64,000 bases of DNA from Vandiemenella viatica (lineage: Eukaryota > Arthropoda > Insecta > Orthoptera > Morabidae): NCBI GenBank assembly GCA_031002005.1, contig JARYHS010008074.1, positions 344,744,932 to 344,808,931 on the forward strand, in the 5' to 3' direction. Shown piece after piece: positions 49,880 to 61,462 of the stretch. Made by a program: the position numbers and the translations under genes. Under the pieces are notes generated by a model that saw nothing but the letters and a program-made list of their open reading frames with translations, ran no database searches and was not told the origin of the DNA. Position 1 is the first letter of the stretch, and each line of letters opens with the position of its first letter.

Positions 49880-50640
49880 TTTTTGATGTCATTAGCCTCT
49901 TGAATGGTTTGATGACAACCTAAGTCATCAGTTATCTGCTTCATTCTAATCTCTGTCTTCCTCTACAATTCTTTCCTTCCACTGTTCCCTCCGCTAATAA
50001 ATTAAAACCAATCTCCCATGTCTTAAAATGTGGCCCATCATCCTGTCCCTTCTTTCTGTAAGACTCTTCCGCAAATTTATTTCATCACTCATCATTTCAA
50101 AAATAAATCCATTTCACACTTAATCTGGCCACTTAATTTTCTGCATTTTACCACATTTCAAATGCTTCTATGTTCCTTCCGTCTGGAATTACCAAAATCC
50201 ATGCTCCGCTACGATAAACTGCTGTGCTACGCACATATTGTTTGAAAAAGTACTTTCTTAGTCCAAGATCAATATTTGAAATTAATAGATTTCTCTGTTA
50301 CAAGAAGGCTCTTTTAACTAGTGCTATTCTGCTTTTGACGTCAGTCTTGCTTCGGACATCAGTTGTAATTTTATTTCTCAAGTAACAGAATTCACTTACT
50401 TCTCCTATTGCATCAAATCCTGATTTTATATTTAATCTTCTATCATTGCTAACATTTCTGACACATTTCGTCACTTATGTCTTGTTTTGGTTTATATTTA
50501 GTTCAAAATGTTCCTTCGGTATTTTGCTTATGCGATTCAGGAACTTTCTAAAATTCTCAGTATGTTCTGATAACAGCAAATCGTAAAATAATGATTTTTT
50601 TATCCTTGTAAGCTAATGCTAAATTCAAATTTGAAAAATT
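49880..50640 (-). mobile_element. C-terminal LINE fragment homologous to 18800-19420
   Basis: Long stretches agree with 18800-19420, for example the minus-strand SLTERRDRMMGHILRHG-like segment near 50030-50080 and the shared nucleotide words CATCAGTTGTAATTTTA and TTCACTTACTTCTCCTATT-like runs. Heavily mutated. Confidence 0.65.
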
Positions 50641-51427
50641 CACCTACTCTTAAAGGTCAGCCTCCTACAAAGTATTCTCCTTGTGACTGCCGGTCATTCT
50701 ACCGAGTAATATCGAGCAGGGTAGCTCGCTATCTAACAGGTGAGGCTCAGGAGTAAAGATTGATCACTGATTTCCATGTTTCACAAATTCTTTGGAATCC
50801 CTCCCTAATATTGTTACTATCATTGATTTTGAAAGAAATGTAATAACATTATGCTATTGACACATTAACATTAATCTCTTCATTCCAGTTTCAATTAGGC
50901 TGTGACTTGTTACTGTGTTACTTTACCTAACCCTTGAACAATGCGACAGTCCAGTCCTCTGAAATAAATATCGATAATTTCACTCATTTTACTCACAGCA
51001 CTTACAAATTTAGACTTTTACCGCAAATCTTCTGAGAAATAAAACAGCTCATTCTAGAAATTTCAGGATATCATGTTAAAGATCAGGAAAAGGAATGATT
51101 CAGTTTAGATCAGCATTCTTTCGAAACGAACATAAAGACAAGTCACACTGAAACGTCGATAAGCGGCGATCACGTGTCGCTGTGTTAAAAACCACATGAG
51201 TTCCTGGCAGGTGGTAGTATTAAACAACACACTTCGCATTTTTAATGACGCCGGAGGAATACATGGTTTGGTGATAGATAAAAAGGATTGCTTCAGCACA
51301 TTTGAAACACTAGCAGACCACAGAAAATATTTAACGTATTACATCCATATAAAAGAGAGTTTTCAGGAATTCGTTCCACGAAATGTTTCGATGTATGAGC
51401 TAGAGCATAACCATCCATGTGGGACAG

Positions 51428-51575
51428 TGTTTAATGTTAGGAACTGGCATTCGGAAGGGCGTGATTCTAACCACACCGATCATTCAGATTTCTGCTTTCC
51501 ATCATTTCCCAAAATCACTTCCAGCAAATTGTAGAATGGTTTCTTTAAAAGACTACAGACGCTTCCTCGAATCAA
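51428..51575 (+). repeat. Decayed SINE fragment upstream of Acsl exon B
   Basis: ATTCGGAAGGGCGTGATTC at the head, then TTTCTGCTTTCCATCATTTC and GGTTTCTTTAAAAGAC. It ends about 250 bp before the exon's acceptor. Confidence 0.5.
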
Positions 51576-51823
51576 CTCCTCTCTACAATAACATCAAAGC
51601 TCTGTTGGAAGAAATCAAGAGCGTGGGAAGAATAACTTGCCGACTTTACGAAGTGTCAACCTTTGTAAACTAACGCCTGCCCACATGCTGCGTTTCGCTG
51701 AATTTACTCGAGGCAACTTGCTTAAGGAATGGTTTCCGGTCTACGATGAGACATCGTGGCACGGTGATACTGGAGGTGGTGTAGGTGTATAGTTTGTTGT
51801 GACCCGGTGCGACCCTTTTTTAG

Positions 51824-51912
51824 GAGGCATGGCACCCGGTGGCTACTGCTGCTCCTTCGAGGAGCCCATGGTGATACCCATCGACCTCAACAGCCAGTCG
51901 GACATTCTCAAA
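51824..51912 (+). CDS. Acsl: Long-chain fatty-acid-CoA ligase, alternative N-terminal exon B (no membrane anchor)
   Basis: A second exon ends in the same motif as exon A: PIDLNSQSDILK followed by gtaagt (51913), again phase 0. The acceptor is a clear pyrimidine tract (cccttttttag) ending at 51823. The exon is 89 nt (3n+2), so it has the same entry and exit phases as exon A and begins with the same GAG. From the in-frame ATG at 51829 it gives 28 residues (MAPGGYCCSFEEPMVIP, then the DL-x2-QSD motif). There is no hydrophobic segment, so this isoform should lack the N-terminal anchor; the CC pair could be an acylation site, which is speculation. If joined to the candidate first exon at 34273-34294, the frame stays open and reads through GGA-GGC-ATG. 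The downstream common exon is not seen before 64000, so the following intron would exceed 12 kb. Confidence 0.75.
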
Positions 51913-52169
51913 GTAAGTAAACACAACCAGTTAGTATGTGTTTTATCTCGGGTTAAAGCAGTGGATATTTCACTCAAGGGTGGCTGATCAATAATCGTTG
52001 AACAAACCAAGAACGGAAAATAATTTTACAACTTACTGCTTTGCATGCAGTGACTAAACCTCTTACATGGAAAAAACAAAACAAAAGTTTTTGAGTGAGT
52101 ATATTTTAAAGGGAATTTCTGGATGAAAAAAAAATAATTTAAATATCTTGATATGTCATTTTACAATAA

Positions 52170-52570
52170 CCTCATTTGGCCAGGACATAGGTTTCAAGCC
52201 TTGCACCTGCAGAGAAAGTAAGGGGGACTTGTACCAGGCAGGGCTATGAAACTTTGGTGAGTTCCTACCTTGACTGTGGAGGAATGGTGTTAGACCCACA
52301 TTATCGGTATTAAATACTGAAATTGGAGGGAATGCAAAGGAGGTCAATTGGAATTATTAGGAATTATCGTACAACACACTCAGTAACTAATATGGTAATG
52401 AAGCAAGATGTATATAAGTTAACACTTGCTTAAGTCGCCATTTAAACGTAAAGGAGTCAAGGAATGAAGTAAAATATCGCAGAAAACAGACAGTGATTGC
52501 ATTTAAAGTATACAAATGGCCGCAGTGCCCGTCAACCTGCACCTCGCAAGACCTTAACACCAGTGACAAC
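52170..52570 (+). mobile_element. Decayed 3' fragment of the same CR1/jockey-like LINE family
   Basis: Around 52275-52400 the + strand reads CGGMVLDPHYRY-stop-ILKLEGMQRRSIGIIRNYR, followed by HSVTN. This aligns with the RT C-terminal block of the copy at 59.5 kb (YGSAVWDPHFAYQIQELERV, then NYRRMQSVTD). No longer open frame remains and the borders are uncertain. Confidence 0.6.
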
Positions 52571-53861
52571 GCTGTAAGAGTAGCATATTTTTGGTCATCT
52601 GTAATATGATTTGAGTTGCTATCCTTTTTTTCTATATTTCTGTTTTATTCTGTTATTGTTAATACTGTTGTCTGTGTTTCCAACAATTGTAATAGCAAAG
52701 CTTTTGGCACGGAATAAAAAATAAATTCAAGAGGAGATGTGAAGCTAAATTCACACAAGATCATAAGTTCCAGAGCAATTAATTAAATAATAATAATTAT
52801 GTGGTTGGAGGTTGATGTTCGCTCATAAAAATAAATAGCTAAGCAGGTTCTGCTTGGTACGCCCTAGTACACTTAGTGAGAATATCGATTTTCTCTATAG
52901 TATATTGCTCAGCCTCACGCATGAGGTAACGGAGAAAAGCTAAATAACTCTTGCAGCCCCCACATTCACTTGATCAGTTTTCAAATATTACTTTCTGCTT
53001 CCAAGACTGAAATCTGAACTAAAACACAGAAATCAATCAAAGTTTTCAAATTCCTAATTCACTCAACAAATTTTATTAATGTACATAATATTTGTACACT
53101 CTTAGCAAGGGCATATCGTACTGTGACAATGAAAGGCGCTATGTTTAGTTTCTGTAATTTGCTGTCGTTATTGAAACTTCACCATATCATAAAGTTATAT
53201 CGAGCAAATTGCTATGACCCCACTGTACAAGAATCTTTTGACTAACTACTGTGGTGCCCTGTCGACATAATAGCTGAAAGGGTAGATCTTCTGGGCTTTG
53301 TGGGTTATGTTAGACTTTCGAAGGATGGTGCGGTTGTCGGTTATCGCAGTATGGTGCAGCAATAGAGGTAGATATTTAAGCACTTTCAAAATCACTACAG
53401 ATGATGACTTAGTAAGACAGTGATCACTCAAAAGTATTCACTGAAGCTGTTACTTCATTTTGATCTATTGTTTTCTGTATTCCTCACTGTAGTTGTATAG
53501 CAGTCTAAAAAATGATAACTTCTTTTTAGACTGTTAAATGTGCTTCATATTTTAGAGGCTGTCAAAATATTGTTTCCAGTTAATTCGCATTTGGGAGGAA
53601 TATAAATATTGCTTATTATAGATTGAATTAAGGTAAGAATTTTTACTGTACTGAAAATTTACTTCCCTTACGTGGTTACAATATAAACTATAGTGTTGTC
53701 GGATATAGTATGATCTATGGAAATAATGCTGTATTTGTACTTAATATATTCGTCTCCTATGACACAACAATATGTAGACAATGCTTTTTGCTCATCGACC
53801 ATCGTAAATGGTAATCCGACACAGTTACATTTACACTGCTATGATTAAATAACACAACATC

Positions 53862-54064
53862 AAGCGTGAGGAGTTAGGGATGGCTCTCTGGGTTCACATT
53901 CGGATCCATCCTGATTTCGGTTTTCCTGGTTTCCCAAATCACTCCGCGATGGTCCCTCCAAAAGGCCGTGGTCGATTTCATTCCTCTTCCTCGGCCCCAG
54001 TACTTTCCCCCCTCTAATGACCTCAACGTCGACGAGGCGCAAAGTCGTAAACAAAAAAAAAAGA
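53862..54064 (+). repeat. tRNA-derived SINE
   Basis: Body GGTTTTCCTGGTTTCCCAAA, tail CTCAACGTCGACGAGGCGCA and an A-run; head decayed, AGGCGAATG core deleted. Confidence 0.8.
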
Positions 54065-54326
54065 ACGAGTAGTTTAACAGCAATCACAGTGACACAGTAT
54101 TATCACATTTAAGAGCTCAAACATATGTTTAAGAAATGTAACAATATCTTTTGAAAACAGATAAGTGAGCAAAACATGATGTTACAACAACTATAACAAG
54201 AGAGTCATAATCTGTTAAAGTCGACATATCACTACAAGAATAGTAAATTCGAGTTTTTAAACACATTGTTAATTTCCCCAGGCTATTAAAATATGTCATG
54301 TCAGATCTATGTAATACTAGAATAGG

Positions 54327-54548
54327 ATCAAAACGACAGAAGACTGAACAGTTGCATTGTTATCTGGAAAGTATATCTAGCTGGGTAGGTGAAAATGGGA
54401 TGAAGACAAATGACAAAAAGAGTCAACTTATTAGGTACAGAGATAAAAATTAAAGATTGATTATGAGGTGGGGAAAGAATTTCTTGTTGAAGCTTTGAAA
54501 TGTAAATACTTTGTCATAACAAACTCAACTGGGCAGGGCACATTGTAC
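54327..54548 (+). mobile_element. LINE fragment, left part, split by a hAT insertion
   Basis: The segment starting with GGATCAAAACGACAGAAGAC aligns along its length with 59195-59441 of the downstream LINE copy. It encodes the region after the FADD box (SISSWVGENGMK, then KKSQLIRY). It stops at CATTGTAC, immediately before a hAT end. The alignment resumes at 58468 on the far side of that element. Confidence 0.8.
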
Positions 54549-55862
54549 CAGGGGTCCCCAAACTTTTGTCCCGTCGACCCCTTTAGAGAATGTTTGGTGC
54601 CCAGATTAAGTACAGTATTTAACAAACAAAAAAAATCATTTTTTGTATTTCTGATGTCAAGCAATAATGGGATCTGCATAACAAACCAAGGAAAGAATTT
54701 ATTGTTCCCGCAGCTTATAAAATCCACTCAATAACATTAACAGGAAAGGGAGATATTTTACACTATTACCATAATCTTAAAAAATAATGTCAAATTTATG
54801 GATAGATCGAAATTTTACAATAATTCTTAAACCCTACGTCACATAAAACGCCAGAAACACGATTATCTTTGAAAATTTAACATAAATTTTATTGGATGAA
54901 AGAAACCCCTTAATGTCATTTTGCGACTACTATTGAATACCTTAAAAATATGTTAAAATACCTTTTTATGAAAATACTTGATATTAGTTGGATGGATGTG
55001 TTTGAAGAACAGCAGCAAGATTATTAATATTCGTTTGAAAATTGGCAAGTTTTAGTTGTAAATCACTACGGTTTTCCAGGTTCAGTCTGTTTTGTCAAAA
55101 TTGCTTTCGCGTGGTTAAAACAGCTTGAACCATGTATGAGGTCGGGAATCTCCTCTGAGCTTGATGTGTTTAGTAGCAAAATTGTTATTGCTCCAAAATC
55201 CACTGAGGTTTTTATTTTTAACAACGCTTTAGTTTCGAGATCTACTCATATTTCAATCAGTTCATCTTCCAAGCTAGGTTCACTACATTCATTTTCTATT
55301 TTTACATCAAATGGAATAGCAGACCATTCGGGGAACATGCATATTCTCCAAGTCTTCGACACGTGCTTTAAAGTCTTCTCTTAATTTGTCATGATGTTTA
55401 TTATAATCTCCAAATCAAGGTCGGAAATCTTTTCCATTTTGGTTTAGAACTCGCAAGTTTGAAAAATATTCAAATCGTTTCGTGCCAGTGAAGACTTAAC
55501 AGCTTCGTTTTTACTTGAAAGGCCATTATTATTGTTCGAGCTTGAACAGTTGTAATGCTTTTCTTTGCAAACGCTTCCGTACTTAATTAAATTTCGAATA
55601 AAGGTCTGGCAAATAGAATATGGTTCGTGCACTGTCTTAACTCGTCACATAGTGATGGATCCGCACTCCTAAGAACTCTTCAGATGAGTCAACAAGCCTC
55701 TGGGAACTATCTCCTCTTGACAACCACCTTACCTTAGTGTGAAAAAGTAATTGGTTGAAAGTTTCAACACTTTTTCATATAACTTCGCAAACAGTCGGTA
55801 ATTGAGAGGATGAGCTTTAATTTTATTTATTAACCTCGTGCACACTTTTAGAGTATCACGAA

Positions 55863-57316
55863 TAGTGACGTTCCGATACCGTCAAAGTATCGATACCTAC
55901 GCAAATGAGTAGTACTCGAATTTTCTTACGATACTTACTCAATGATTGCTGCAAAAGTATCGATACTTACTCATATCGATACTTTTTAAAAAACTAATGT
56001 CGAAATGTAAGAATATACGTGACATTTGCTTAATTATTTATTTTATTTGCCTAGTGTAGTAAAATCAAATAAATTATAATAAAGCGCACATAGTAAGCAA
56101 ACTTTGAAGGTTTTGTCTGATCTTTAAATATTTATTTATTATAATTTTAACACTTTAAAAAAAGTTCGCTTTTGAAGGTTTGTTAAAAAGCAGTTGTTCC
56201 AAATATATTGGGGACAGCTTGTTTCTTGTGTTTGTCATTGTTTCAAATGCCTTAAAACAAACATTCACTTGGCACTGACGTTGCTTCAACATTAAGATAC
56301 TGTTGTGCGTATTTATACAGACAAGGAAATATAAGTTTCATTCTTCCCATTCTGTAAACGAATTGTTTTTTAGATACGTTACAGTGTTTGACAAGGGAAC
56401 GTCCATAAACTACGTAGCTTGGTCTAGGGGGAAGGGAGAGAGGTTTGCTGGAGAGCTACGTGGGAAAGGGGGGGGGAGTTCCGAGCCAGGCCACGTAGCT
56501 TTTCATTCATATTATTTGGTCACAGTTAAATGAGGTACATAACACTCAACAGCATGTAAATATTTATTTCCGTCATTTAATTACCTCCATATGTAATTTA
56601 CGATTGTCTGACAAGAGAAAACAGAACAAAATGTCTCTGGAATCAATAGGGAAAAAAGCTACGTGCTACATGGGGAAGGGGAGGGTAGAGACAAAAGCCA
56701 CGTCGGGCTACGTGGGGAGGAAGGGGGTTCAAAGAGGCCAAATGGAGCTACGTGGTTTATGAACGCTCCCCAAGTAGATAGAGGCTTTGTCAATACGGTG
56801 CGTTTTCTTTTGTGGTCGTGAGCTAGCTCTTTTTGTAATGTTTCCAGAAGTCATTTCCTGTAAAAAGATAGCTGAAGCAGCTTCTTCTTCCGATTCACAT
56901 GGCCTACTTCTCTGAACTATATCTTTTAGTTTTTGTGTGGAGCTGCGCGGGAGCGACCATAGGCCAGGCATAGGAAGTACGACTTTATTACAATGAAATA
57001 GGGACCTAAAACAAACTCTTTGAGATTAGATTGTCTGTGGCAGTTGCCTATTGTAAGACTGATTTTGTTTGATTTTCAATGCTATCAACTTGACGTCAAA
57101 GGAAATTAATTTGGTAGGTGCGGCTGAGTGACGTACAAGGGTTGATGCGTTTAGAATTTAACATCGGGTGCGTTTCGATACTTCCGATTCGATACAACTA
57201 CTTTTCTTCCGATACCGAGTAAGTATTGAATGAAGTAATTCGAATACGAAAAGTACTCGGTATCGAAACAAAGTATCGAGTACTTACTCGCATTTACTTG
57301 TACCGAATCATCACTA
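55863..57316. mobile_element. Second hAT element nested in the first, with 8-bp target duplication
   Basis: A perfect 8-bp duplication ATCACGAA flanks the element (55855-55862 and 57317-57324). Its ends are inverted repeats: TAGTGACGTTCCGATAC at the left and TAGTGATGATTCGGTAC read inward from the right (13 of 17 identical). Both subterminal regions are full of the palindromic word AGTATCGATACTT and relatives, typical of some hAT families, where such repeats bind transposase. A weak minus-strand open frame at 56729-56971 could be a transposase remnant. The element is itself interrupted by a MITE at 56394-56771. Confidence 0.85.
56394..56771. mobile_element. Palindromic MITE, copy A (nested inside the inner hAT)
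   Basis: The terminal inverted repeat is about 26 bp, 22 identical: AGGGAACGTCCATAAACTAC at the left, GGGGAGCGTTCATAAACCAC read inward from the right, both continuing GTAGCT. G-rich subterminal arms repeat the word GCTACGTGG several times. A related copy lies at 61900-62281. There is no coding capacity, and the target duplication is not clear. Confidence 0.8.
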
Positions 57317-58467
57317 ATCACGAAGTTCGCCACTCAGTTTTTTGGTTACAAGATGCACCTTGTGTAGGAGACAGAACAATGCGTACTATAGAAACCTTAT
57401 TCTTCAGAAAGACGAAAATTTTGTGAAACAGCCTACCATCAGTAACTACTGCAGTAACATTCCCGAAAGGAACGTTGTGCTTGTTCATATATCTTGCAAA
57501 CATAAAAAAATTGTCACCTTTTGAATCAGTTTAAAAATATTTAGCAAGTAGAAATTAATTAACAGTGTCATTCAGGGATGGGATGTGAAACCTAACATAA
57601 GCCATGAGAATATCTGAATTTCCGAAAGTTGATTCTTCAAGTTCACCAATAGTGTACAGTTTGCTTTCCTTGCTATATTGAGTCTTCCATCACTATCAGC
57701 ACTAGCAGACGACTTCAAATATGTTCTAAAATTTGGCGGGACTCTCAATTTCTTTTAAGCATTTTGAAATACTCGAAATCTTTGTTTATCTTACCAGAAT
57801 GAGTCCTTTCCTAGTAGTCTTTCATTTTCACCGGTTTCATAGCAACATTGCTGAAAGTTTTTCACGTAACAAACACATAGTTTCATTATCAAACGAAGGC
57901 ATAAAACCATATTTCAGATACTCGTGTGGATATTATCCGCATTTCTTTTAGCATTGGTAACCGACATTGTGGTATTAAAATCAGATTTTTAATACGAAAA
58001 AAAAAAACACATACGTTTGCAGCACAGCAGCAGTAAGAGACGCAACTTATTCCACTATGAGCTATAAAGAACTGTCTGTTCTTTCTCAGGGTGCAGTGTA
58101 GCCACCTTTTCCTAACAATAAATATTTAGAATGGAAAGGACAAATAATTATACCTAAAATTCAGTGCTATTAGGTAGATGAAAGATAATTTCAAAAAAGC
58201 ATCTAAATTTAACGATTTTCGATATGCTACAATATTTTCTCTGTAAAGGACAAAATATCCACATTTAGACATAAAATACTTAGAGCGGCAACACTACTGG
58301 AGTGTAACAGTGAACCAAATGTCTGTGTATAATAAACTAATAGCGTTCATAACATGTTTGCAACATTAGTACAGTTGCCAGATGCTTACGTATTAATCGA
58401 CCCTCTTTCGGCCCCGTGTATTAATCAGCCCCTGGAGAACTCTTATCGGCACCTTGGGTAACCCCTT

Positions 58468-58550
58468 CATTGGAAAGTTAGTAGTAAAAGGTTTCAAATT
58501 CTTTTTGGAGATAATTATGAGAAATGAAGGAAATTGGTTACAACTTCCAA
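58468..58550 (+). mobile_element. LINE fragment, right part after the hAT insertion
   Basis: GGTTTCAAATTC and the following bases continue the alignment to 59441-59540 of the downstream copy (KGFKFFLEIIMR against KGFKILHLLERVMR). Near 58550 the alignment jumps back to an earlier part of the LINE (ITTDILKIDG), so two copies are fused here in the same orientation. Confidence 0.7.
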
Positions 58551-60150
58551 TTACTACAGATATCTTAAAGATAGATGGATGTGACATTATACCTTATCTT
58601 GAAATATAATTTAAATTGAGTTTGGATACTTGCTGCTTACCACAGGACTGGAAAAGTGCAATAGTAGTACTGGTACATAAAGGAGGGGTGAGAAATAGAG
58701 TCGAAAATTACAGGCCAATCAGTTTGACTTCAGTGGTAGGTAAATTAATGGATATGCAAACCACATCAGAAATGTATGTGAGGAACGTAAGTGGTTTTCA
58801 AGTAGGAAACATGGGTTTAGGCAAGGTATTCATGCGAATATCAGTTGGTGAGATATATGCAAGATATTTCAGATGAAATGGACAGGGGAGGCCAAATTGA
58901 TAGTGTAGCACTACATCTTTCAAAGGCGTTTGACAGAGTGAGCCATAAAATGGTAGTAAATAAGGTAAAAACTATTGGAGTGGATGAGAAAGTAATTTGT
59001 TGGGTAGCAGAATTTTTAAAAGGTAGAAAACAGAAAGTTAGGGTAGGAAATGCAGTATCGAAAGAAGTGGAAGTAAAAATGGGAGTGCCGCAGGTTGTGT
59101 ATTGGTACCATTGCTATTCATTATTCTAATTAATAATTGTGTTGATTGTTTACTATCTGAAATTAGGTTGTTTGCATATGACATAATGCTAATAAAAGGA
59201 TCAAAACGATTGAGGACTGTAAACAGTTGCAGCGTGATCTGGACAGGATATCTAGTTGGGTTGGTAAACATGGGATGAAGATAAATGCAAAGAAGAGTCA
59301 GCTTATTAGATACACAAATAAAAAAACAAAAGGTTAATTATGAATATAAGGTGGGGAAAGAATTGCTTACTGAAGACTTGAAATGTAAATATCTTGGCAT
59401 TACATTTGATAACAAGCTCAACTGGGCTGGACACATTGGACTGGTGGTAGGAAAAGGTTTCAAAATTCTGCACTTATTGGAGAGAGTGATGAGGGGATGC
59501 ACGAGAGAAGTAAAGGAATTGGGTTACAAAACTTGGGTCAGACCATTGCGCTCGAATATGGTAGTGCAGTATGGGACCCACATTTTGCGTATCAAATACA
59601 GGAATTAGAGAGGGTGCAAAAAAGGGCAACAAGATTTGTTCCTGGAAATTATCGCAGAATGCAATCAGTAACAGATATAATAAAGGAAGTAAAAATGGGA
59701 GTGCCGCAGGGTAGCAGCGTATTTGGGACCATTGCTATTCATTATTCTAATGAATAATTGTGTTAATTGTTTACTATATGAAATTATATTGTTTGCAGAT
59801 GACATAATGCTATATGGGAATCATTGCCAGACAGGAGGAGGGTCATGGGAGTGTACAGAGCGTATACTGGCGATGAGGCATGGAAAGATATTGGAGCATG
59901 TATGAAAAGTAGTGCATGGAAGGAAAAAGATGACCATGACCACAAGCTGGCACTCGATTTCAGGAACAGGGGTGTGGGAAGATTTTCTTTTTTAGGTAAG
60001 GGCGTCAGGGATTGGAATGAGTTACCTAGGAAAATAATGAATAACTTACCGAAAGCGTTAAAAGAATTTAAAGTTAAAATTTGTAGAGGGCAAATGTAGG
60101 TGAGTTGGGGAAGTTGGGTGTGTAGGAAAATTTCCAGCGGAGCATTGCAA
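58551..60150 (+). mobile_element. CR1/jockey-like LINE, RT to 3' end, with an internal rearrangement
   Basis: The copy begins inside the RT (ITTDILKIDG), runs through NYRPISLTSVVGKL, LSKAFDRVSHKMV and KMGVPQ, and reaches the C-terminal block YGSAVWDPHFAYQIQELERV and YRRMQSVTDIIKE. There a roughly 130-bp copy of the KMGVPQ-to-FADD segment intrudes (59691-59822). The C-terminus then resumes (VMGVYRAYTGDEAWKDIG, FSFLGKGVRDWNELPRKI) and ends near 60098. The 3' tail is a short A/T repeat (AATTAAATTAAGTTAAATTA), not a poly(A), as usual for CR1-type LINEs. Frameshifts and the weakened first FADD box (FAYD) show it is dead. Confidence 0.8.
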
Positions 60151-60712
60151 TTAAATTAAGTTAAATTAAACTTTGGCCAGACAATTTCATGAATATGATA
60201 TTGTAGTACGGGATTCACGTTTTGGGTGTCAAATACAGGAATTTGGCGGGGAGAGGAGTGGAGTGGTACAAAGAAGCGCTGGTAGAATTGTATCTGTAAA
60301 TTACCGCAGAACACAATCAGTAACTGATATGATAAAGGAGTTGAAATGAGGTTCATTGAAAGACAGTGGTAGTGTACAAGGCATATATTGGTTATGGGGC
60401 ATAGAAATATAATGGTGGAAGAATTAAAAGAGGTGCATGGAAGAGAAAAGACCATAGGCACAAACTGGCACTTGATTTCAGGCAAAAAGGGTGTGGGAAG
60501 ATTTTCTTTCGTAGGTAAAGGGGTCAAGGATTAGAATAACTCACCAAAAGAAAATGATGAATAATTTGCCAAAAACGCTAAAAAAAAAAAAATAAAGTTG
60601 AAATTAGTAGGGGCAAAAGTAAGTGAAAAAATGAAAGGAAAAAATTAGGGAAATTGTCACCGGAGCATGCGTTTGATCGCAGTAAAATTAAATTAAATTA
60701 AACCTACGAACG
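60151..60712 (+). mobile_element. Further 3'-end fragment of the same LINE, in tandem
   Basis: Directly after the 3' tail of the previous copy, the sequence restarts at the RT C-terminal block (CAAATACAGGAATTTGGCGG, aligning to 59597 on). It runs again to a 3' end with the same tail type (AAATTAAATTAAATTAAAC at about 60690). Several frame breaks. Confidence 0.75.
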
Positions 60713-61462
60713 AAAGACGTTTGTGTAACTAGAAGCTTATTGTCATAGTTCTTGCAGATCTTTCATAAATCCAAATTGATGGTAAGTTAGAAAAAAATGT
60801 GTTTTGTTTAAAAGGTTTCTACTTTAATCTCTCGCTAAGACATTAACTAACGCCTTTGCCAACAGCTATCTTGACATTCAAAGCAACATATTATGATGGT
60901 ATAGCATTTTGGTCTTATTTTTGGTCTTAATCTGAGAAACGACAAGGGGCCATCAAATTCCGCGTAACGTTTAAATTATCCAGCGGGTCGCCTTCATAAA
61001 ACCTAATTTGTGGGGAATCCATGGCACTGTAGACTCAGCTGTCTAAACTTAGATGAGCTTCGTTGTAGATGGTGTGCACTTTAGCTCGTATTTTATTCCA
61101 TTCCGCTGTTTGTGTTGGCAAGCCTTATCTCGCACAAATATCTTTGGACCAGGAGGTGACCGGACTGTGTTATTAGTAAATGGGCCAGCAATAACAAAAC
61201 GCAGTAAATAATATTATTATTGTACCGCTTTTGTTTTTAAGTTCAATCAGGCAAGCGTTTCTCACATATTTCCATTGTCAATCTCGTATTATTGTTAGAA
61301 ACCAAAGAAGTTTGAATATTATACACTAGAAGGAGCAATGGTGCTAGTCTTCCTTCGTAAAATGAACGATGCCCCTGCCGCCATATTAGGGGCAACCGGG
61401 AGCAATCAGAATACTCATTTGTGTCCTTGTGGTCATGTCTTTTTGCTTACACGTGTTTTCTA

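Larger units (their letters stand above)
54990..57910 (-). pseudogene. hAT transposase pseudogene (ZBED/FAM200-like), split by a nested hAT
   Basis: From high to low coordinate on the minus strand there is a BED-finger-like region near 57790-57910 (PSFDNETMCLL-type), then the catalytic-core piece NKHNVPFGNVTAVVTDG at about 57400-57500, with the conserved TDG. It continues up to the insertion at 57324. Beyond the inner element, from 55862 downward, the frame resumes with RDTLKVCTRLINKIKAHPLN and YRLFAKL. After that comes LREDFKARVEDLENMHVPEW near 55340-55400 and a decayed dimerisation region down to about 55000. The reading continues across the insertion when one copy of the target duplication is removed. 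Multiple stops make it non-coding today. Confidence 0.8.
54549..58467 (-). mobile_element. ZBED-type hAT transposon inserted into a LINE (host of further insertions)
   Basis: The left end CAGGGGTCCCCAAACTTTTG begins at 54549. The right end, read inward, is AGGGGTTACCCAAGGTGCCG, with its outermost base changed. The flanks CATTGTAC (54541-54548) and CATTGGAA (58468-58475) are each one change away from the uninterrupted LINE copy, CATTGGAC at 59434-59441. The 8-bp target duplication is therefore supported by a pre-insertion paralogue. The element carries a minus-strand transposase relic, itself split by a second hAT at 55863-57316. Total length is 3.9 kb, about 2.45 kb without the inner element. 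Confidence 0.8.

Noticed and set aside
55880..55990. Repeated TATCGATACTT words considered as a CRISPR-like or satellite array
   Set aside because: They occur inverted at both ends of the hAT at 55863-57316 and are its subterminal repeats.
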